A DNA stretch of 64,000 nucleotides from positions 2,588,487-2,652,486 of the forward strand of contig NZ_CP083986.1 of assembly GCF_020172685.1 (NCBI RefSeq), written 5' to 3'. This DNA comes from [Mycobacterium] nativiensis (GTDB taxonomy: Bacteria; Actinomycetota; Actinomycetes; Mycobacteriales; Mycobacteriaceae). This document shows, in pieces, positions 45,044 through 58,124 of the stretch. Under the pieces are notes generated by a model. It had not been told where the DNA came from. It worked only from the letters and a program-made list of their open reading frames with translations, and did no database searches. The number at the start of each line of letters is the position of its first letter. The stretch's first letter is position 1. Both the position numbers and the translations under genes were made by a program.

Positions 45044-45394
45044 TCAATCCGCGGGTTCGAGCAGCAGGTCCGCATCGAAACAGCTGTGATCGCCGGTGTG
45101 ACACGCACCGCCGGTCTGCTCCACCTCGAGCAGCACCGTGTCACCGTCGCAATCCAACCGCACCGAGTGCACGTATTGCGTGTGGCCCGACGTCGCACCC
45201 TTGACCCACTGCTCACCTCGGGAACGCGAAAAATAGGTCGCCTCACGGGTTGCCAGGGTGCGCGCCAACGCGTCGTCGTCCATCCAGGCGACCATCAGCA
45301 CATCGCCGCTGCCCCGCTCCTGCGCCACCGCGGCGATCAGGCCTTCCGCATTGCGCTTGAGCCGGGCCGCGATCGCCGGATCCAGGGAGCTCAT
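45044..45394 (-). CDS. hisI: phosphoribosyl-AMP cyclohydrolase
   Basis: 116 residues. It opens the adenine ring of phosphoribosyl-AMP in histidine synthesis. Zinc/metal motifs are present: [20 protein letters not shown] (two cysteines). [14 protein letters not shown] is conserved. The gene overlaps hisF by ATGA. The phosphoribosyl-ATP pyrophosphatase (hisE) is separate and not in the window. Confidence 0.97.
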   Translation of the reverse strand: MSSLDPAIAARLKRNAEGLIAAVAQERGSGDVLMVAWMDDDALARTLATREATYFSRSRGEQWVKGATSGHTQYVHSVRLDCDGDTVLLEVEQTGGACHTGDHSCFDADLLLEPAD

Positions 45395-46176
45395 CGAACG
45401 ATGATCCCTTCGGCGGCCATCGCCGCCTTCACCTGGCTGATCGTGAGCTCACGGAAATGAAACACGCTGGCCGCCAGCACCGCATCGGCACCGGCCGCGA
45501 CCGCCGGAGCGAAATGCTCGGCCGCCCCGGCTCCCCCGCTGGCGATCACCGGCACGCTCACCGCCGCACGCACCGCCCGCAACATCGGCAGGTCGAAGCC
45601 GGCCTTGGTGCCGTCGGCGTCCATCGAGTTCAGCAGGATCTCCCCGACGCCCAGTTCGACACCGCGGACGGCCCATTCGACCGCGTCGATGCCGGTGCCT
45701 TTTCTGCCTCCGTGGGTGGTGACCTCCCACCCGGACGGTGTGGGCGCCGATCCGGCCGGGACAGTCCGGGCGTCGACCGACAGCACGATGCACTGGGAGC
45801 CGAAATGGCGCGCCAGCTCGGCCAGCAGCTCCGGGCGACCGATCGCAGCGGTGTTCACCGACACCTTGTCCGCGCCGGCCCGCAGCAGTACGTCGACGTC
45901 GGCGACGGTGCGCACCCCACCACCGACGGTCAGCGGGATGAACACCTGATCCGCGGTGCGGGCGACCACCTCCAGCATGGTGGCCCGGCCCGATGACGAC
46001 GCCGTGACGTCGAGAAACGTCAGTTCGTCGGCGCCCTCGGCGTCGTAGGCGGCGGCGAGCTCGACCGGGTCGCCGGCGTCCCGCAGGTTCGCGAAGTTGA
46101 CCCCCTTGACGACCCGACCGCCGTCGACGTCCAGGCACGGGATGACCCGGACCGCCACATCGCTGCCTTGACTCAT
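45391..46176 (-). CDS. hisF: imidazole glycerol phosphate synthase cyclase subunit
   Basis: 261 residues, TIM barrel that uses ammonia from HisH to form imidazole glycerol phosphate and AICAR. Catalytic D residues in [15 protein letters not shown] and [17 protein letters not shown] and ASGGAG phosphate sites. One base separates it from impA; it overlaps hisI by ATGA. Confidence 0.98.
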   Translation of the reverse strand: MSQGSDVAVRVIPCLDVDGGRVVKGVNFANLRDAGDPVELAAAYDAEGADELTFLDVTASSSGRATMLEVVARTADQVFIPLTVGGGVRTVADVDVLLRAGADKVSVNTAAIGRPELLAELARHFGSQCIVLSVDARTVPAGSAPTPSGWEVTTHGGRKGTGIDAVEWAVRGVELGVGEILLNSMDADGTKAGFDLPMLRAVRAAVSVPVIASGGAGAAEHFAPAVAAGADAVLAASVFHFRELTISQVKAAMAAEGIIVR

Positions 46177-46177
46177 C

Positions 46178-46993
46178 TCAGTAGTCCTCCGGCGCGCCGA
46201 CCGCGGTCAGGATGTCGAGGATCTCGGCGTGCGCGCCCGGCGCGGCGGCCAACGCCGAATGCGATTGCGGGGTCCACGGCTCCCCCGCCAGGTCGGTGAC
46301 GATCCCGCCGGCTGCACGCACCAGGGCGACACCGGCGGCGTGGTCCCAGACGTGGTCGCCGAAACTGATCGCCCCACCGAGAGTTCCGTCGGCGACCTGG
46401 GCCAGATCGATTCCGGTCGCGCCGTACATCCGCGTCCGTGAGGTCACCCGGCTCACGCCGGCCAGCACCTCCAGTCGGTAGCGCCCGGGAAAGCGTCCCC
46501 GCCATTCCACGTTGAACGTGCCGAGGCCGACCAGGGAGTCGGACAGCGCGGTGTGGCTCAGCGCCGGCTGCGCCACACCGTTGCGGATCAGTGGGCCGTC
46601 CGCCACGGCGCTGTAGCGCTGGTCGATGAACGGCAGCCAGGTCAGTCCGGCCACCGGCTCACCGTCACGCAGCAGGCCCAGCAGGATCGCGGCCATGGGT
46701 GATCCGGCCGCGTAGTTGAACGTCCCGTCGATCGGGTCGAGCACCCACACCAGCGGGGAGTCGATCGGCGGACCGCCGAATTCTTCGCCGTGCACCCCGA
46801 TTCCGGTGGCCGACACCAGGGCCTCGGTGATCTGGCGTTCCAGTGCCAGGTCTACTTCGGTAGCGAAATCGTTGCCGCCCTTGCGGACTGCCGATCGGGC
46901 TCGGTGGCCGTCGACGAACGGCTTTGCCGCGACATCGAGGATCTTGGTCGCCTCGGCGACCAGAGCGTTCAGATCCGCGGTGTCCAGCGCCAC
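46178..46993 (-). CDS. impA: inositol monophosphatase-family phosphatase (ImpA)
   Basis: 271 residues. Mg-dependent phosphatase fold: the catalytic set is E (GVHGEEFGG), D-P-I-D-G-T ([11 protein letters not shown]) and D (HVWDHAAG). In M. tuberculosis the gene at this site is called impA (Rv1604); such proteins dephosphorylate inositol-1-phosphate or, in related actinobacteria, histidinol-1-phosphate. Its place in the his operon, between priA and hisF, makes histidinol-phosphatase a reasonable alternative role. Confidence 0.92.
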   Translation of the reverse strand: MALDTADLNALVAEATKILDVAAKPFVDGHRARSAVRKGGNDFATEVDLALERQITEALVSATGIGVHGEEFGGPPIDSPLVWVLDPIDGTFNYAAGSPMAAILLGLLRDGEPVAGLTWLPFIDQRYSAVADGPLIRNGVAQPALSHTALSDSLVGLGTFNVEWRGRFPGRYRLEVLAGVSRVTSRTRMYGATGIDLAQVADGTLGGAISFGDHVWDHAAGVALVRAAGGIVTDLAGEPWTPQSHSALAAAPGAHAEILDILTAVGAPEDY

Positions 46994-47000
46994 GTCGGGC

Positions 47001-47753
47001 CTACCCCTGCACCGCGGCGAGTGCCTGCGGCAGGGTGAACCGTTCCGCGTAGAGCGCCTTGCCCACGATCGCGCCTTCTACCCCGCGGTCCACCAGGGTG
47101 GCGATGGCCCGCAGATCGTCGAGGCTGGACACCCCGCCGGAGGCGATCACCGGAATGTCGGTGCGGTCGGCGACCTCGCCGAGCAGTTCCAGGTTGGGCC
47201 CGCCCAGGGTGCCGTCCTTGGTCACATCGGTGACGACGAAGCGCGAACACCCTTCGCGGTCAAGGCGTTCCAGTACCGGCCACAGCTCGCCGCCGTCGGT
47301 CTCCCAGCCCCGTCCACGGAGCCGATAGTTGCCGTCGACGATCTGTACATCCAGGCCGACCGCGACCTGTTCACCGTGTTCGGCGATCGCGCGAGCGCAC
47401 CACTGGGGGTTCTCCAGTGCCGCCGTGCCCAGGTTGACCCGGGCGCAGCCGGTGGCCAGGGCCGCCGCCAGCGACTCGTCGTCGCGGATACCGCCGGACA
47501 GTTCGACTTTCACGTCCAGGCGCCCGACCACATCGGCGAGCAGTTCGCGGTTCGAGCCGCGGCCGAAGGCCGCGTCCAGGTCGACGAGGTGGATCCACTC
47601 CGCACCGTCACGCTGCCAGCCCAGCGCGGCATCCAACGCCGAGCCGTATTCGGTCTCGCTGCCGGCCTTGCCCTGGACCAGACGCACTGCACGCCCGTCG
47701 ACCACGTCGACAGCGGGCAACAGAATCAGCGCGTTGTTGACAGATGTGCTCAC
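47001..47753 (-). CDS. priA: phosphoribosyl isomerase A (bifunctional HisA/TrpF)
   Basis: 250 residues from GTG 47753, overlapping the hisH stop by GTGA. A TIM barrel that isomerises ProFAR in histidine synthesis and, in actinobacteria, phosphoribosyl anthranilate in tryptophan synthesis. Catalytic Asp in [15 protein letters not shown] and Asp in [15 protein letters not shown]; other conserved segments are [13 protein letters not shown] and ELSGGIRDD. The trp cluster in this window has no trpF, which fits a dual role. Confidence 0.97.
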   Translation of the reverse strand: MSTSVNNALILLPAVDVVDGRAVRLVQGKAGSETEYGSALDAALGWQRDGAEWIHLVDLDAAFGRGSNRELLADVVGRLDVKVELSGGIRDDESLAAALATGCARVNLGTAALENPQWCARAIAEHGEQVAVGLDVQIVDGNYRLRGRGWETDGGELWPVLERLDREGCSRFVVTDVTKDGTLGGPNLELLGEVADRTDIPVIASGGVSSLDDLRAIATLVDRGVEGAIVGKALYAERFTLPQALAAVQG

Positions 47754-48360
47754 AGTGCTTCCACCCAATTCCTCAAAAGTGTCGCCCCGGCATCCCCGCT
47801 TTTTTCGGGGTGAAACTGGGTGGCGGCCAACGGTCCGTCCTCGACAGCCGCCAGGAACGGTACCTGATGGGTCGCTCGGGTCACCAAAGCCTCAGCGCGG
47901 CCTTCCCAGCTCTGCGCTGCGTAGGAATGCACGAAATAGAACCTGGTGTCGGCGTCGAATCCGCGAAACAAGGTGCTGCCCGGTGCCGCATCGACGACGT
48001 TCCACCCCATGTGCGGGATCACCGGGGCGTCCAGCCGGGTGACCGCACCCGGCCACTGGCCGCAGCCGGCGGTATCCACCCCGAACTCGACGCCGTGCGC
48101 GAACAGGATCTGCATCCCGACGCAGACGCCCAGCACCGGACGGCCGGCCTGCACCCGCTCGGCGATGATCTTGTCCCCCTGCACCTTGCGCAGTCCGGCC
48201 ATACAGGCGGCGAACGCCCCGACGCCCGGCACCACCAGGCCGTCGGCGTCAGCCGCGGCATCGGCGTCGGCGGTCACCTCGACCGCCGCACCGACCCGCT
48301 GCAGGGCGCGTTGAGCCGAGCGCAGGTTCCCGGACCCGTAATCCAGGATCACCACCGACT

Positions 48361-48364
<4 letters not shown>
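47750..48364 (-). CDS. hisH: imidazole glycerol phosphate synthase glutamine amidotransferase
   Basis: 204 residues, class I glutaminase giving ammonia to HisF. Nucleophile C81 in GVCVGMQ, and the His/Glu pair in QFHPEKSG. Start GTG 48364 overlaps hisB by GTGA; stop overlaps priA by GTGA. Confidence 0.97.
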
Positions 48365-51448
<3,084 letters not shown>

Positions 51449-51633
51449 TGTCCCAGAACCACTCAAGTCAATATCGCAGCGCATAGCGCCGGGCGTCCTC
51501 GTTGCGCCTCGAGATTGCCCTGGTGCACGTGATACCGGCGAAAAGGCTGCGTGGCTGCAATCTCGGCACCGACCCGCCGTGTTCGACCGCGGCTAAGCTG
51601 GTCGCGTCGGCGAATGCGGGAACTGGAGACGGT

Positions 51634-52038
51634 ATGGCGACCAAGGACCACCCCAAGAGCGTTCCCGGAGTGCCCTACATCTTTCCCGACTGGCTGGACT
51701 ACCTGCAGCGCACGATTGAAAGCCCGGTGGTCAAACGATTCCACCTCCCCACCTTCGCGGTGATCGACCATCGGGGCCGCAAATCCGGCAACCCGTACCG
51801 CACCGTCGTACGCGCCTTCCGCAAGGGCCCGCGGCTGGCTGTCATGCTCGGCCACGGCAAAGCCGACTGGGTCAAGAACGTGCTGGCCGCCGGGGAGGCC
51901 GACGTACACCTGTTCCGGCGCGACGTTCGCGTCACCAACCCGCGGATCGTGCCGATCGGCGGTGACACCAGCGGCCTGCCGTGGATCGCCCGGGTGGGCG
52001 CACGGTGGGTCGGGATACTGGTCGCAGACATCACCTGA
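51634..52038 (+). CDS. Ddn-like F420-dependent nitroreductase/quinone reductase family protein, copy 1
   Basis: 134 residues from ATG 51634, with TGGAG eight bases upstream and a TAAGCT -10-like hexamer near 51594. DUF385/Ddn fold: HLPTFAVIDHRGRKSGNPYRTVVRAFRKGPRLAVMLGHGKADWVKNVLAAGEADV, the F420H2-binding part. Ddn-family enzymes reduce nitro drugs or menaquinone analogues with F420H2. The substrate is unknown. The next gene is a close paralogue on the same strand. Confidence 0.9.
   Translation: MATKDHPKSVPGVPYIFPDWLDYLQRTIESPVVKRFHLPTFAVIDHRGRKSGNPYRTVVRAFRKGPRLAVMLGHGKADWVKNVLAAGEADVHLFRRDVRVTNPRIVPIGGDTSGLPWIARVGARWVGILVADIT
51862..51907 (+). repeat. 46-bp exact repeat shared by the two Ddn-like genes (copy 1)
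   Basis: Identical to 52297-52342. It encodes ADWVKNVLAAGEADV. Exact nucleotide identity, including third codon positions, is far higher than between the rest of the two genes. Confidence 0.85.
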
Positions 52039-52062
52039 TCAACCACGAGGAACGGAGTTCGT

Positions 52063-52473
52063 ATGGCTGTCGACAAGAGCGCCGGCGATGGGTCCAGGCT
52101 GCCGGTGGTGTTCCCGCCGTGGTTGGACCGGCTGCAGATCAAATACATGAACCCGGTGGTAAAGCCGCTGTCCCGGTTCCTTCCCGGCACGTCGGTGATC
52201 CGCCATCGCGGGCGCAAGTCCGGCAAGCCCTACGAGACGGTGGTGACGACCTACCGCAAGGGTGACGTGCTGGCGGTGGCACTGGGCCACGGCATGGCCG
52301 ACTGGGTCAAGAACGTGCTGGCCGCCGGGGAGGCCGACGTACGGTTGTTCCGCACCGAGCTGCACCTGACCAACCCGCGGATCCTGCCGGCCGGCACCAC
52401 CGACGCGTCCCTGCCGTGGGCCGTGCGGCTGCAGAACCGCAAGGTGGCGGTGCTGGTCACCGATATCGCCTGA
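52063..52473 (+). CDS. Ddn-like F420-dependent nitroreductase/quinone reductase family protein, copy 2
   Basis: 136 residues from ATG 52063 (ribosome site AACGGAG upstream). The same family and layout as copy 1 24 bp upstream (VIRHRGRKSGKPYETVVTTYRKG, LGHGMADWVKNVLAAGEADVRLF). The two share an exact 46-nt block (52297-52342 and 51862-51907), consistent with tandem duplication and later homogenisation. It is convergent with nadC. Corresponds to the hypothetical genes between nadC and hisD in M. tuberculosis (Rv1597-Rv1598c). Confidence 0.9.
   Translation: MAVDKSAGDGSRLPVVFPPWLDRLQIKYMNPVVKPLSRFLPGTSVIRHRGRKSGKPYETVVTTYRKGDVLAVALGHGMADWVKNVLAAGEADVRLFRTELHLTNPRILPAGTTDASLPWAVRLQNRKVAVLVTDIA
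52297..52342 (+). repeat. 46-bp exact repeat shared by the two Ddn-like genes (copy 2)
   Basis: Identical to 51862-51907; see that entry. Confidence 0.85.
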
Positions 52474-52476
52474 GGG

Positions 52477-52499
52477 CTTTCGCGACTGCTCGGCGAAAA
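52477..52499. terminator. possible hairpin between Ddn-like copy 2 and nadC
   Basis: TTTCGC (52478-52483) pairs with GCGAAA (52493-52498) around a 9-base loop between convergent stop codons, followed by an AT-rich AAGAAATT. A modest terminator candidate for both genes. Confidence 0.4.
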
Positions 52500-52503
52500 G
52501 AAA

Positions 52504-53373
52504 TTACATATCCAGGCCGATGTCGAGCACCCGCACCGAATGTGTGAGGGCGCCCACCGCCAGATAGTCGACACCGGTGGCGGCGTAGGCGGCCGCAGTG
52601 TCCAGCGTCAGTCCGCCGGAGGACTCCAGCAGCACTCCGGGTGCGCGCGAGGCGCGCCGCTGCACCGCCATCTGGGTCTGCCAGACCGGGAAGTTGTCCA
52701 GCAGCACCAGCTCCGGCGCCTCGGCGAGCACCTCGTCGAACTGCTCGAGCGAATCCACTTCGACCTCGCAGGGCACGTCGGGCGCCGACGCCCGTATCGC
52801 CCGTAGCGCCGCGGCCACCGACCCGGCCGCGGCGACGTGGTTGTCCTTGATCAGCGCGGCATCGCCCAGACCCATCCGGTGGTTGGTCCCGCCGCCGACC
52901 CGCACCGCGTATTTCTGCAGCACCCGCAGGCCCGGCAGGGTCTTTCGGGTGTCACGAATCCGCGCCGAGGTGCCCTCCACGGCGTCGACCCAGGCCGCGG
53001 TCGCGGTGGCGATGCCGGACAGGTGGCAGACCAGGTTGAGCATGGTGCGTTCGGCGGTCAGCAGGCCGCGGGTGTCGGCCTGCAGGCGCAGCACCGGCGC
53101 ACCGGCTTCCAGGCGTTGTCCGTCGGCCACCCGGTCCAGCACGGTGTAGCTGCCCGCCCCGAGCACCTCATCGAGCACCAACAAGGCGATATCGACCCCG
53201 GCGATCACGCCCGCCTCCCGGGTCACCATCGCCGCTTCGGCCGTCAGCCCGGCCGGCACCGTCGCCGTGGTGGTGACGTCGGGTCCATAGCGCAGGTCCT
53301 CGTCAAGGGCGCGCTCGATGATCTTCCGGACCTCGGTGAGTTCGGCCTGCGACAGGGTTTCAGAGAGTGTCAT
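52504..53373 (-). CDS. nadC: nicotinate-nucleotide pyrophosphorylase (quinolinate phosphoribosyltransferase)
   Basis: 289 residues from ATG 53373, overlapping the nadB stop by ATGA. Converts quinolinate and PRPP to nicotinate mononucleotide. Motifs: RALDEDLRYGPDVTT, RTMLNLVCHLSGIAT, RDTRKTLPGLRVLQKYAVRVGGG, LIKDNH and EVEVDSLEQ. Third gene of nadA-nadB-nadC. Confidence 0.97.
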   Translation of the reverse strand: MTLSETLSQAELTEVRKIIERALDEDLRYGPDVTTTATVPAGLTAEAAMVTREAGVIAGVDIALLVLDEVLGAGSYTVLDRVADGQRLEAGAPVLRLQADTRGLLTAERTMLNLVCHLSGIATATAAWVDAVEGTSARIRDTRKTLPGLRVLQKYAVRVGGGTNHRMGLGDAALIKDNHVAAAGSVAAALRAIRASAPDVPCEVEVDSLEQFDEVLAEAPELVLLDNFPVWQTQMAVQRRASRAPGVLLESSGGLTLDTAAAYAATGVDYLAVGALTHSVRVLDIGLDM

Positions 53374-54956
53374 GAGGCCACCGCCGCCGGCGCCTCGACC
53401 ACGACCGCACCGGCAAGCAGCCGCACGGCGGTACTGCGGGCCTGATCGGGATCGGCACCCGAGTAATCGGCCCGGTGGTGGCAGCCTCGGCTCTCGGTAC
53501 GCGCCAACGCAGCCCCGGCGACGACGCGGGCCGCCATGGTCAACGATGCGTCCTCGGCGCCCCGACGGCCTGGCCCCCGGCGCTCGCCGTCGGTCGAGAG
53601 CAGTTCGATCAACTGCCGCAGACCCGCCGCATCGCGCACCACGGAGGCATCGCGTGACATGGCGTGCTGGACGGTGTCGCGGTCCAATCCGACGTGCTCG
53701 ACGGGTTCGGGGGCCGCGGCCCACACGCGACCGGTCGACATCGCGTGGTCCGCGGCCGCCGCTCCGGCCCGGCCGCCCACCACCAGACCCTCCAGCAGGC
53801 TGTTGGAGGCCAGCCGGTTGGCGCCGTGCATTCCGGTGCGGCCCACCTCGCCGGCGGCGAACAAGCCGGGCAGTTCGGTGCGGCCGGTGATGTCGGTGAC
53901 CACCCCGCCGCAGCTGTAGTGCGCGCCGGGGACCACCGGGATGGGTTGGCTGACGGGATCGATGCCGGCCGCCCGGCAGGCCGCGGTGACGGTCGGGAAT
54001 CGGCCCTCGAAACCGTCGATGCCGCGGGCGTCGAGGTAGACACAGCTGTCGCCGGTCTGTCGCAGCCTGGCATCGATGGCCCCGGCCACCACGTCGCGGG
54101 GCGCCAGGTCCCCCATCGTATGCACCCCCTCGGTGACGGAGGCGCCCCGCGAATCGATCAGCTTCGCGCCCTCGCCGCGGACGGCCTCGGTGACCAGCGG
54201 CCGGTGGGCGCCCCCCGTGCCGTCACCACAAGCGGCAAAAAGCATCGTCGGATGGAATTGGATGAATTCCAGGTCGCTGACCGCCACTCCGACGCCCAGC
54301 GCCAGCGCCACGCCGTCGCCGGTGGCCCCGCCGGGGTTGGTGGTGGCCCGATACAGCTGGCCCAGGCCACCGGTGGCCAGCACCACCGACGGAGCGTGGA
54401 TCACGCCGATCCCGTCGGCATTGGCCACCAGCACTCCGGTGACCGCATCGGCGTCGCGCAGGATCTGCAGCACCACCTGGCCGTGCCGGATGTCGAGCCC
54501 GGCGGCCGCGGCGTCCAAGGCACGCTGCACCTCGGCTCCGGTCGCGTCGCCACCGGAATGAATGATGCGGCGCCGCGAGTGCCCGCCCTCCCGCGTGAGC
54601 GCCCAGCTCCCGTCCGCACTCTGGTCGAATTGCGCTCCGGCACCGACCAATTCGGTGACCGCCCGATAACCGTCGGCCACGATCGAGGTCACCGCGTCGC
54701 GGTCGCACAGGCCACCGCCGGCGGCCAGCGTGTCGGCGACGTGGGCTTCCACCGAGTCATCGTTGCCCGGCAGCACCACCGCGATGCCGCCCTGGGCGTA
54801 GTGCGTGGCAGTGGCCCCGTACCGGGCGTCGGCCTTGCTGAGCACCACGACGTCCCGGCCGGCCCGGTGCGCTGCCCGTGCCGCGGCCAACCCGCCGACA
54901 CCGGTGCCGATCACGACGACATCGGCCCGCTGCTGCCAGGCGGGACCTGTAGTCAC
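53370..54956 (-). CDS. nadB: L-aspartate oxidase
   Basis: 528 residues from GTG 54956, overlapping the nadA stop by GTGA; the length fits the family. FAD enzyme making iminoaspartate from aspartate. FAD motif [66 protein letters not shown] and [15 protein letters not shown] are present. It overlaps nadC by ATGA. Confidence 0.97.
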   Translation of the reverse strand: MTTGPAWQQRADVVVIGTGVGGLAAARAAHRAGRDVVVLSKADARYGATATHYAQGGIAVVLPGNDDSVEAHVADTLAAGGGLCDRDAVTSIVADGYRAVTELVGAGAQFDQSADGSWALTREGGHSRRRIIHSGGDATGAEVQRALDAAAAGLDIRHGQVVLQILRDADAVTGVLVANADGIGVIHAPSVVLATGGLGQLYRATTNPGGATGDGVALALGVGVAVSDLEFIQFHPTMLFAACGDGTGGAHRPLVTEAVRGEGAKLIDSRGASVTEGVHTMGDLAPRDVVAGAIDARLRQTGDSCVYLDARGIDGFEGRFPTVTAACRAAGIDPVSQPIPVVPGAHYSCGGVVTDITGRTELPGLFAAGEVGRTGMHGANRLASNSLLEGLVVGGRAGAAAADHAMSTGRVWAAAPEPVEHVGLDRDTVQHAMSRDASVVRDAAGLRQLIELLSTDGERRGPGRRGAEDASLTMAARVVAGAALARTESRGCHHRADYSGADPDQARSTAVRLLAGAVVVEAPAAVAS

Positions 54957-56005
54957 TTGCTGACCGGAACGGAGTGTCCGATTGAGATCATCCGCTGCAC
55001 GCTGCGCGCCGCGCGCCGGGCCGTCTCGGGGTCGACGTGGATCTGGTCGGCTCCCTCGGTCAGGCTGCGCAGCAGCGCCGCTGGGGTGATCATCTTCATG
55101 TACTTGCAGGCCGCCTTGCGGTTGACCGCCTCGAAGTCGACCTCGGGCGCCGCCTTGCGCAGCTGGTAGATCATGCCGATCTCGGTGGCGACCAGTACCT
55201 TGCGGGCCCGGGTACGCGCGGCCTCCTCGAGCATTCCGCCGGTGGACAGGATCTTGACCTGGTCCTCGGGGAAGTGGCCCTCGCCGACCAGATACAGCGA
55301 CGACGTCGCGCAGCCGCACTCGGGATGCACGAACAGTTCGGCGTCCGGGTTCGCCCGCGCCAACTCCTCGAGCTCCTCGCCGTTGATAGCCGCGTGCACG
55401 TGGCATTCGCCGGCCCAGATGTGGATGTTCGCGCGCCCGGTGACCCGTTTGACGTGCTGGCCCAGGAACTGGTCGGGCAGGAACAGCACCTCGCGGTCCG
55501 GGTCGATCGCGTTGACCACGTCGACGGCGTTCGACGATGTGCAGCAGTAGTCGGTGAGCGCCTTGACCGCCGCCGTGGTGTTGACGTAGGACACCACGAC
55601 CGCGTCCGGGTGCTCGTCTCGCCAGGCCTGCAGGTCCTCGGCGGTGATCGAGTCGGCCAGCGAGCAACCCGCCCGCGCATCGGGCAGCAGCACCGTCTTG
55701 TCCGGGGACAGGATCTTGGCGGTCTCGGCCATGAAGTGCACGCCGCAGAACACGATGGTGTCCTCGGGGGCCGTGGCGGCGATGCGGGCCAGGGCCAGGG
55801 AGTCCCCGACGTGGTCGGCGATGTCCTGGATCGCGGGCAGCTGATAGTTGTGCGCCAGGATCGTCGCGTTGCGCTCTTTCTTGAGCCGGAGGATCTCGGC
55901 CACCCACTCGTCGTCGGGCTCGATACCGCTGTAGCCGGCCGGCGAGTTGACGATGCGGTCGGCCAGGCGGCCCGGCTGCACACCGCCGTCGGTGAGGGTG
56001 GTCAT
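54953..56005 (-). CDS. nadA: quinolinate synthase
   Basis: 350 residues. [4Fe-4S] enzyme condensing iminoaspartate with dihydroxyacetone phosphate to quinolinate. Cluster cysteines are in [18 protein letters not shown] and NRKAACKYM. The start ATG 56005 has GAGGAG before it. The operator region shared with divergent nrtR lies 23-45 bp upstream. Confidence 0.97.
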   Translation of the reverse strand: MTTLTDGGVQPGRLADRIVNSPAGYSGIEPDDEWVAEILRLKKERNATILAHNYQLPAIQDIADHVGDSLALARIAATAPEDTIVFCGVHFMAETAKILSPDKTVLLPDARAGCSLADSITAEDLQAWRDEHPDAVVVSYVNTTAAVKALTDYCCTSSNAVDVVNAIDPDREVLFLPDQFLGQHVKRVTGRANIHIWAGECHVHAAINGEELEELARANPDAELFVHPECGCATSSLYLVGEGHFPEDQVKILSTGGMLEEAARTRARKVLVATEIGMIYQLRKAAPEVDFEAVNRKAACKYMKMITPAALLRSLTEGADQIHVDPETARRAARSVQRMISIGHSVPVSK

Positions 56006-56027
56006 AGTGACTCCTCTCGCGAATTAG

Positions 56028-56050
56028 GTTTTCGACTTACAATCGAAAAC
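56028..56050. promoter_or_regulatory. NrtR operator between nadA and nrtR
   Basis: GTTTTCGA (56028-56035) and TCGAAAAC (56043-56050) form a perfect 8+8 inverted repeat around a 7-base spacer. It abuts the nrtR GTG and lies 23 bp before the nadA ATG, so one dimer can block both promoters. Confidence 0.8.
56038..56043 (+). promoter_or_regulatory. -10 hexamer for leaderless nrtR
   Basis: TACAAT ends seven bases before GTG 56051 and lies in the spacer of the NrtR palindrome. Binding of NrtR would cover it, giving autorepression. Confidence 0.55.
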
Positions 56051-56761
56051 GTGGTTCATACTATCACCGAGCACGAAGTGCTCACCGCGGTCTTTCGGGT
56101 TGGCGACCTTGGCAGCGGCCGCCCCCGCCTCCATGTCCTGCTGTGGCAGCGGGCAAGAGAACCCCAGCTCGGAAGGTGGTCCCTGCCCGGTGGACTGCTG
56201 CGTGGCGATGAGGACGTAACCACGTCGGCGCGTCGCCAACTCGCCGAGAAGGTCGACTTACGTGAGATCGCCCACCTTGAGCAATTGGCTGTGTTTTCCG
56301 ACCCGGATCGGGTCCCGGGCGTGCGCACCATCGCCTCGACGTTCCTGGGCCTGGTGCCCTCCCCCGCCGACCCGGAACTGCCCGGCGACACCCGCTGGCA
56401 TCCCGTCGACGACCTGCCGCCGATGGCGTTCGACCACGGGCCGATGGTGGCCCACGCGCACAGTCGGCTGGTAGCCAAGATGTCCTATACGAATATTGGG
56501 TTCGCCTTGGCCCCAACAGAATTCATCCTGTCCACCCTCCGCGACATCTACAGCGTGGTGCTCGGGCATCAGGTCGACGCCACCAACCTGCAGCGGGTGC
56601 TGGTTCGTCGCGGGGTGATCACCCGAACCGGAACCACCGCCCGCTCCGGGCGCAGCGGCGGCCGGCCCGCGGCCCGCTACCGATTCACCGAGTCCCAACT
56701 TCGGGTGACAGATGAATTCGCAGCTTTACGGCCCCCAGGGTGGGTCGGACTGGAATCTTAA
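56051..56761 (+). CDS. nrtR: Nudix-domain transcriptional repressor NrtR
   Basis: 236 residues from GTG 56051. The N-terminal half is a Nudix-like fold with a degenerate Nudix box ([21 protein letters not shown] lacks the REx2E pattern), so it senses NAD-related ligands such as ADP-ribose without normal catalysis. The C-terminal winged helix ([44 protein letters not shown], where S may be T) binds DNA. Position divergent from nadA and the operator between them support control of the nad operon. Corresponds to Rv1593c. Confidence 0.93.
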   Translation: MVHTITEHEVLTAVFRVGDLGSGRPRLHVLLWQRAREPQLGRWSLPGGLLRGDEDVTTSARRQLAEKVDLREIAHLEQLAVFSDPDRVPGVRTIASTFLGLVPSPADPELPGDTRWHPVDDLPPMAFDHGPMVAHAHSRLVAKMSYTNIGFALAPTEFILSTLRDIYSVVLGHQVDATNLQRVLVRRGVITRTGTTARSGRSGGRPAARYRFTESQLRVTDEFAALRPPGWVGLES

Positions 56762-56786
56762 CGGCCCCTTAAGCCAGAATGCCCGA

Positions 56787-58124
56787 ATGGACTTCGACAG
56801 CTTGGCCCGCCAAACACCTGTCGAGTGGATCGGGCAGGAGCCGCATCAGCCGCTGCAGCCCGGTATTCGCCCCCAGCTGCCGGGTGAGGACCCGTTCTAC
56901 GAGGCCCCGGCCGGTTTCGAACACGCCGAACCCGGCACGGTGTTGCGCTCCCGCGACGTCGAACTGGCATTTCTGGGGCTGATCCCCCAGCGGATGCACG
57001 CCACCCAGCTGCTCTACCGGACCACCGACCGCAACGGCATCGCGCAGGCGACGGTGACCACGGTCCTGGTTCCCGGCGACCGCGCCGGCACCCAACAGTG
57101 CCCGATCGTGTCGTACCAGTGTGCGATCGACGCGGTCGACGGCCGCTGCTTCCCGTCCTACGCGCTGCGTCGGCGAGCCAAGGCCTACGGCTCGTTCACC
57201 CAGCTCGAATACGTGCTGATCGCCGCGATCCTGGCCAAGGGCTGGGCGGTGTCGATACCCGACCACGAAGGCCGGGACGGCCATTGGGGGGCACCGTACG
57301 AGCCGGGCTATCACGTGCTCGACGGTCTGCGTGCCGCGCTGGGTACCGCGATGCTGGGGCTGGCCCCCGACTCCCCGATCGGGTTGTGGGGGTATTCCGG
57401 CGGCGGCCTGGCGACCGGCTGGGCGGCCGAGGTCTGCGGCGGCTACGCCCCCGAACTCAATGTCGTGGGGGCCGCTCTGGGCTCGCCGGTCGGCGACCTG
57501 GGCAACACGCTGCAGCGGCTGAACGGCTCATTCTGGTCGGGCCTGCCGGCCACCATGATCGCGGCCCTGGCCCGCTCCTATCCCGACCTGAACGAGGTCA
57601 TCGAGCAGCACGCCACCGTCGACGGGCGGGCTCTGCTGCGCTCGCTGGAGACCACCACCACCGCCGCTGCGGTGCTGCGCATGCACCATCGGAGCCTGGA
57701 CTCCTACATCGACCAGCCGCTGGAGCAGCTGGTGGCGACGCCCGCCGTGCAGCACGTCTTCGACGACACCCGGCTCGGCGGCACCGTCCCGACTCCCCCG
57801 ATGCTGATGGTGCAGGCCATCTACGACGAGGTGATCTCGGTCCACGACATCGACACGCTCGCCGCGACCTACGCCGCCGGCGGTGCCCGGTTGACCTACC
57901 ACCGCGACCTGTTCAGCGAGCACGTGGTGCTGCACCCGCTGTCGACGCCGATGGTGTTGTCCTGGCTGGCCGACCGGTTCGCCAACCGGCCACTGCCGGA
58001 GACCCCCGTACAGAAGGAGTGGCCGGCGCTGCTGAACCCCAAGACCTACCTCGGACTGGTCCGGCTGGGTCTGGTGGCGGCCAAGGTCATCACCGGCGGG
58101 ACGGTGGGCCGCCTTCCGCTGTGA
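56787..58124 (+). CDS. secretory-lipase family protein (Rv1592c-like)
   Basis: 445 residues from ATG 56787 (M. tuberculosis Rv1592c 446); a reading from 56712 would extend into nrtR. Alpha/beta hydrolase of the fungal secretory lipase (LIP) family. Nucleophile in [14 protein letters not shown], acid in QAIYDEVIS and histidine in [10 protein letters not shown]. No signal peptide is seen. The substrate is presumably acylglycerol; unproven. Its 3' end overlaps the convergent DUF2567 gene by 35 bp. Confidence 0.88.
   Translation: MDFDSLARQTPVEWIGQEPHQPLQPGIRPQLPGEDPFYEAPAGFEHAEPGTVLRSRDVELAFLGLIPQRMHATQLLYRTTDRNGIAQATVTTVLVPGDRAGTQQCPIVSYQCAIDAVDGRCFPSYALRRRAKAYGSFTQLEYVLIAAILAKGWAVSIPDHEGRDGHWGAPYEPGYHVLDGLRAALGTAMLGLAPDSPIGLWGYSGGGLATGWAAEVCGGYAPELNVVGAALGSPVGDLGNTLQRLNGSFWSGLPATMIAALARSYPDLNEVIEQHATVDGRALLRSLETTTTAAAVLRMHHRSLDSYIDQPLEQLVATPAVQHVFDDTRLGGTVPTPPMLMVQAIYDEVISVHDIDTLAATYAAGGARLTYHRDLFSEHVVLHPLSTPMVLSWLADRFANRPLPETPVQKEWPALLNPKTYLGLVRLGLVAAKVITGGTVGRLPL

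Noticed and set aside
53370..55907. nadB extended upstream to 845 residues
   Set aside because: The extra N-terminal part reads as Arg/Gly/Ala-rich noise over nadA. The GTG at 54956 overlaps the nadA stop and gives the normal length.
55037..56050. Plus-strand N-terminal extension of nrtR
   Set aside because: It lies opposite nadA and is low-complexity; the -10/GTG arrangement at 56038-56053 gives a clear start.
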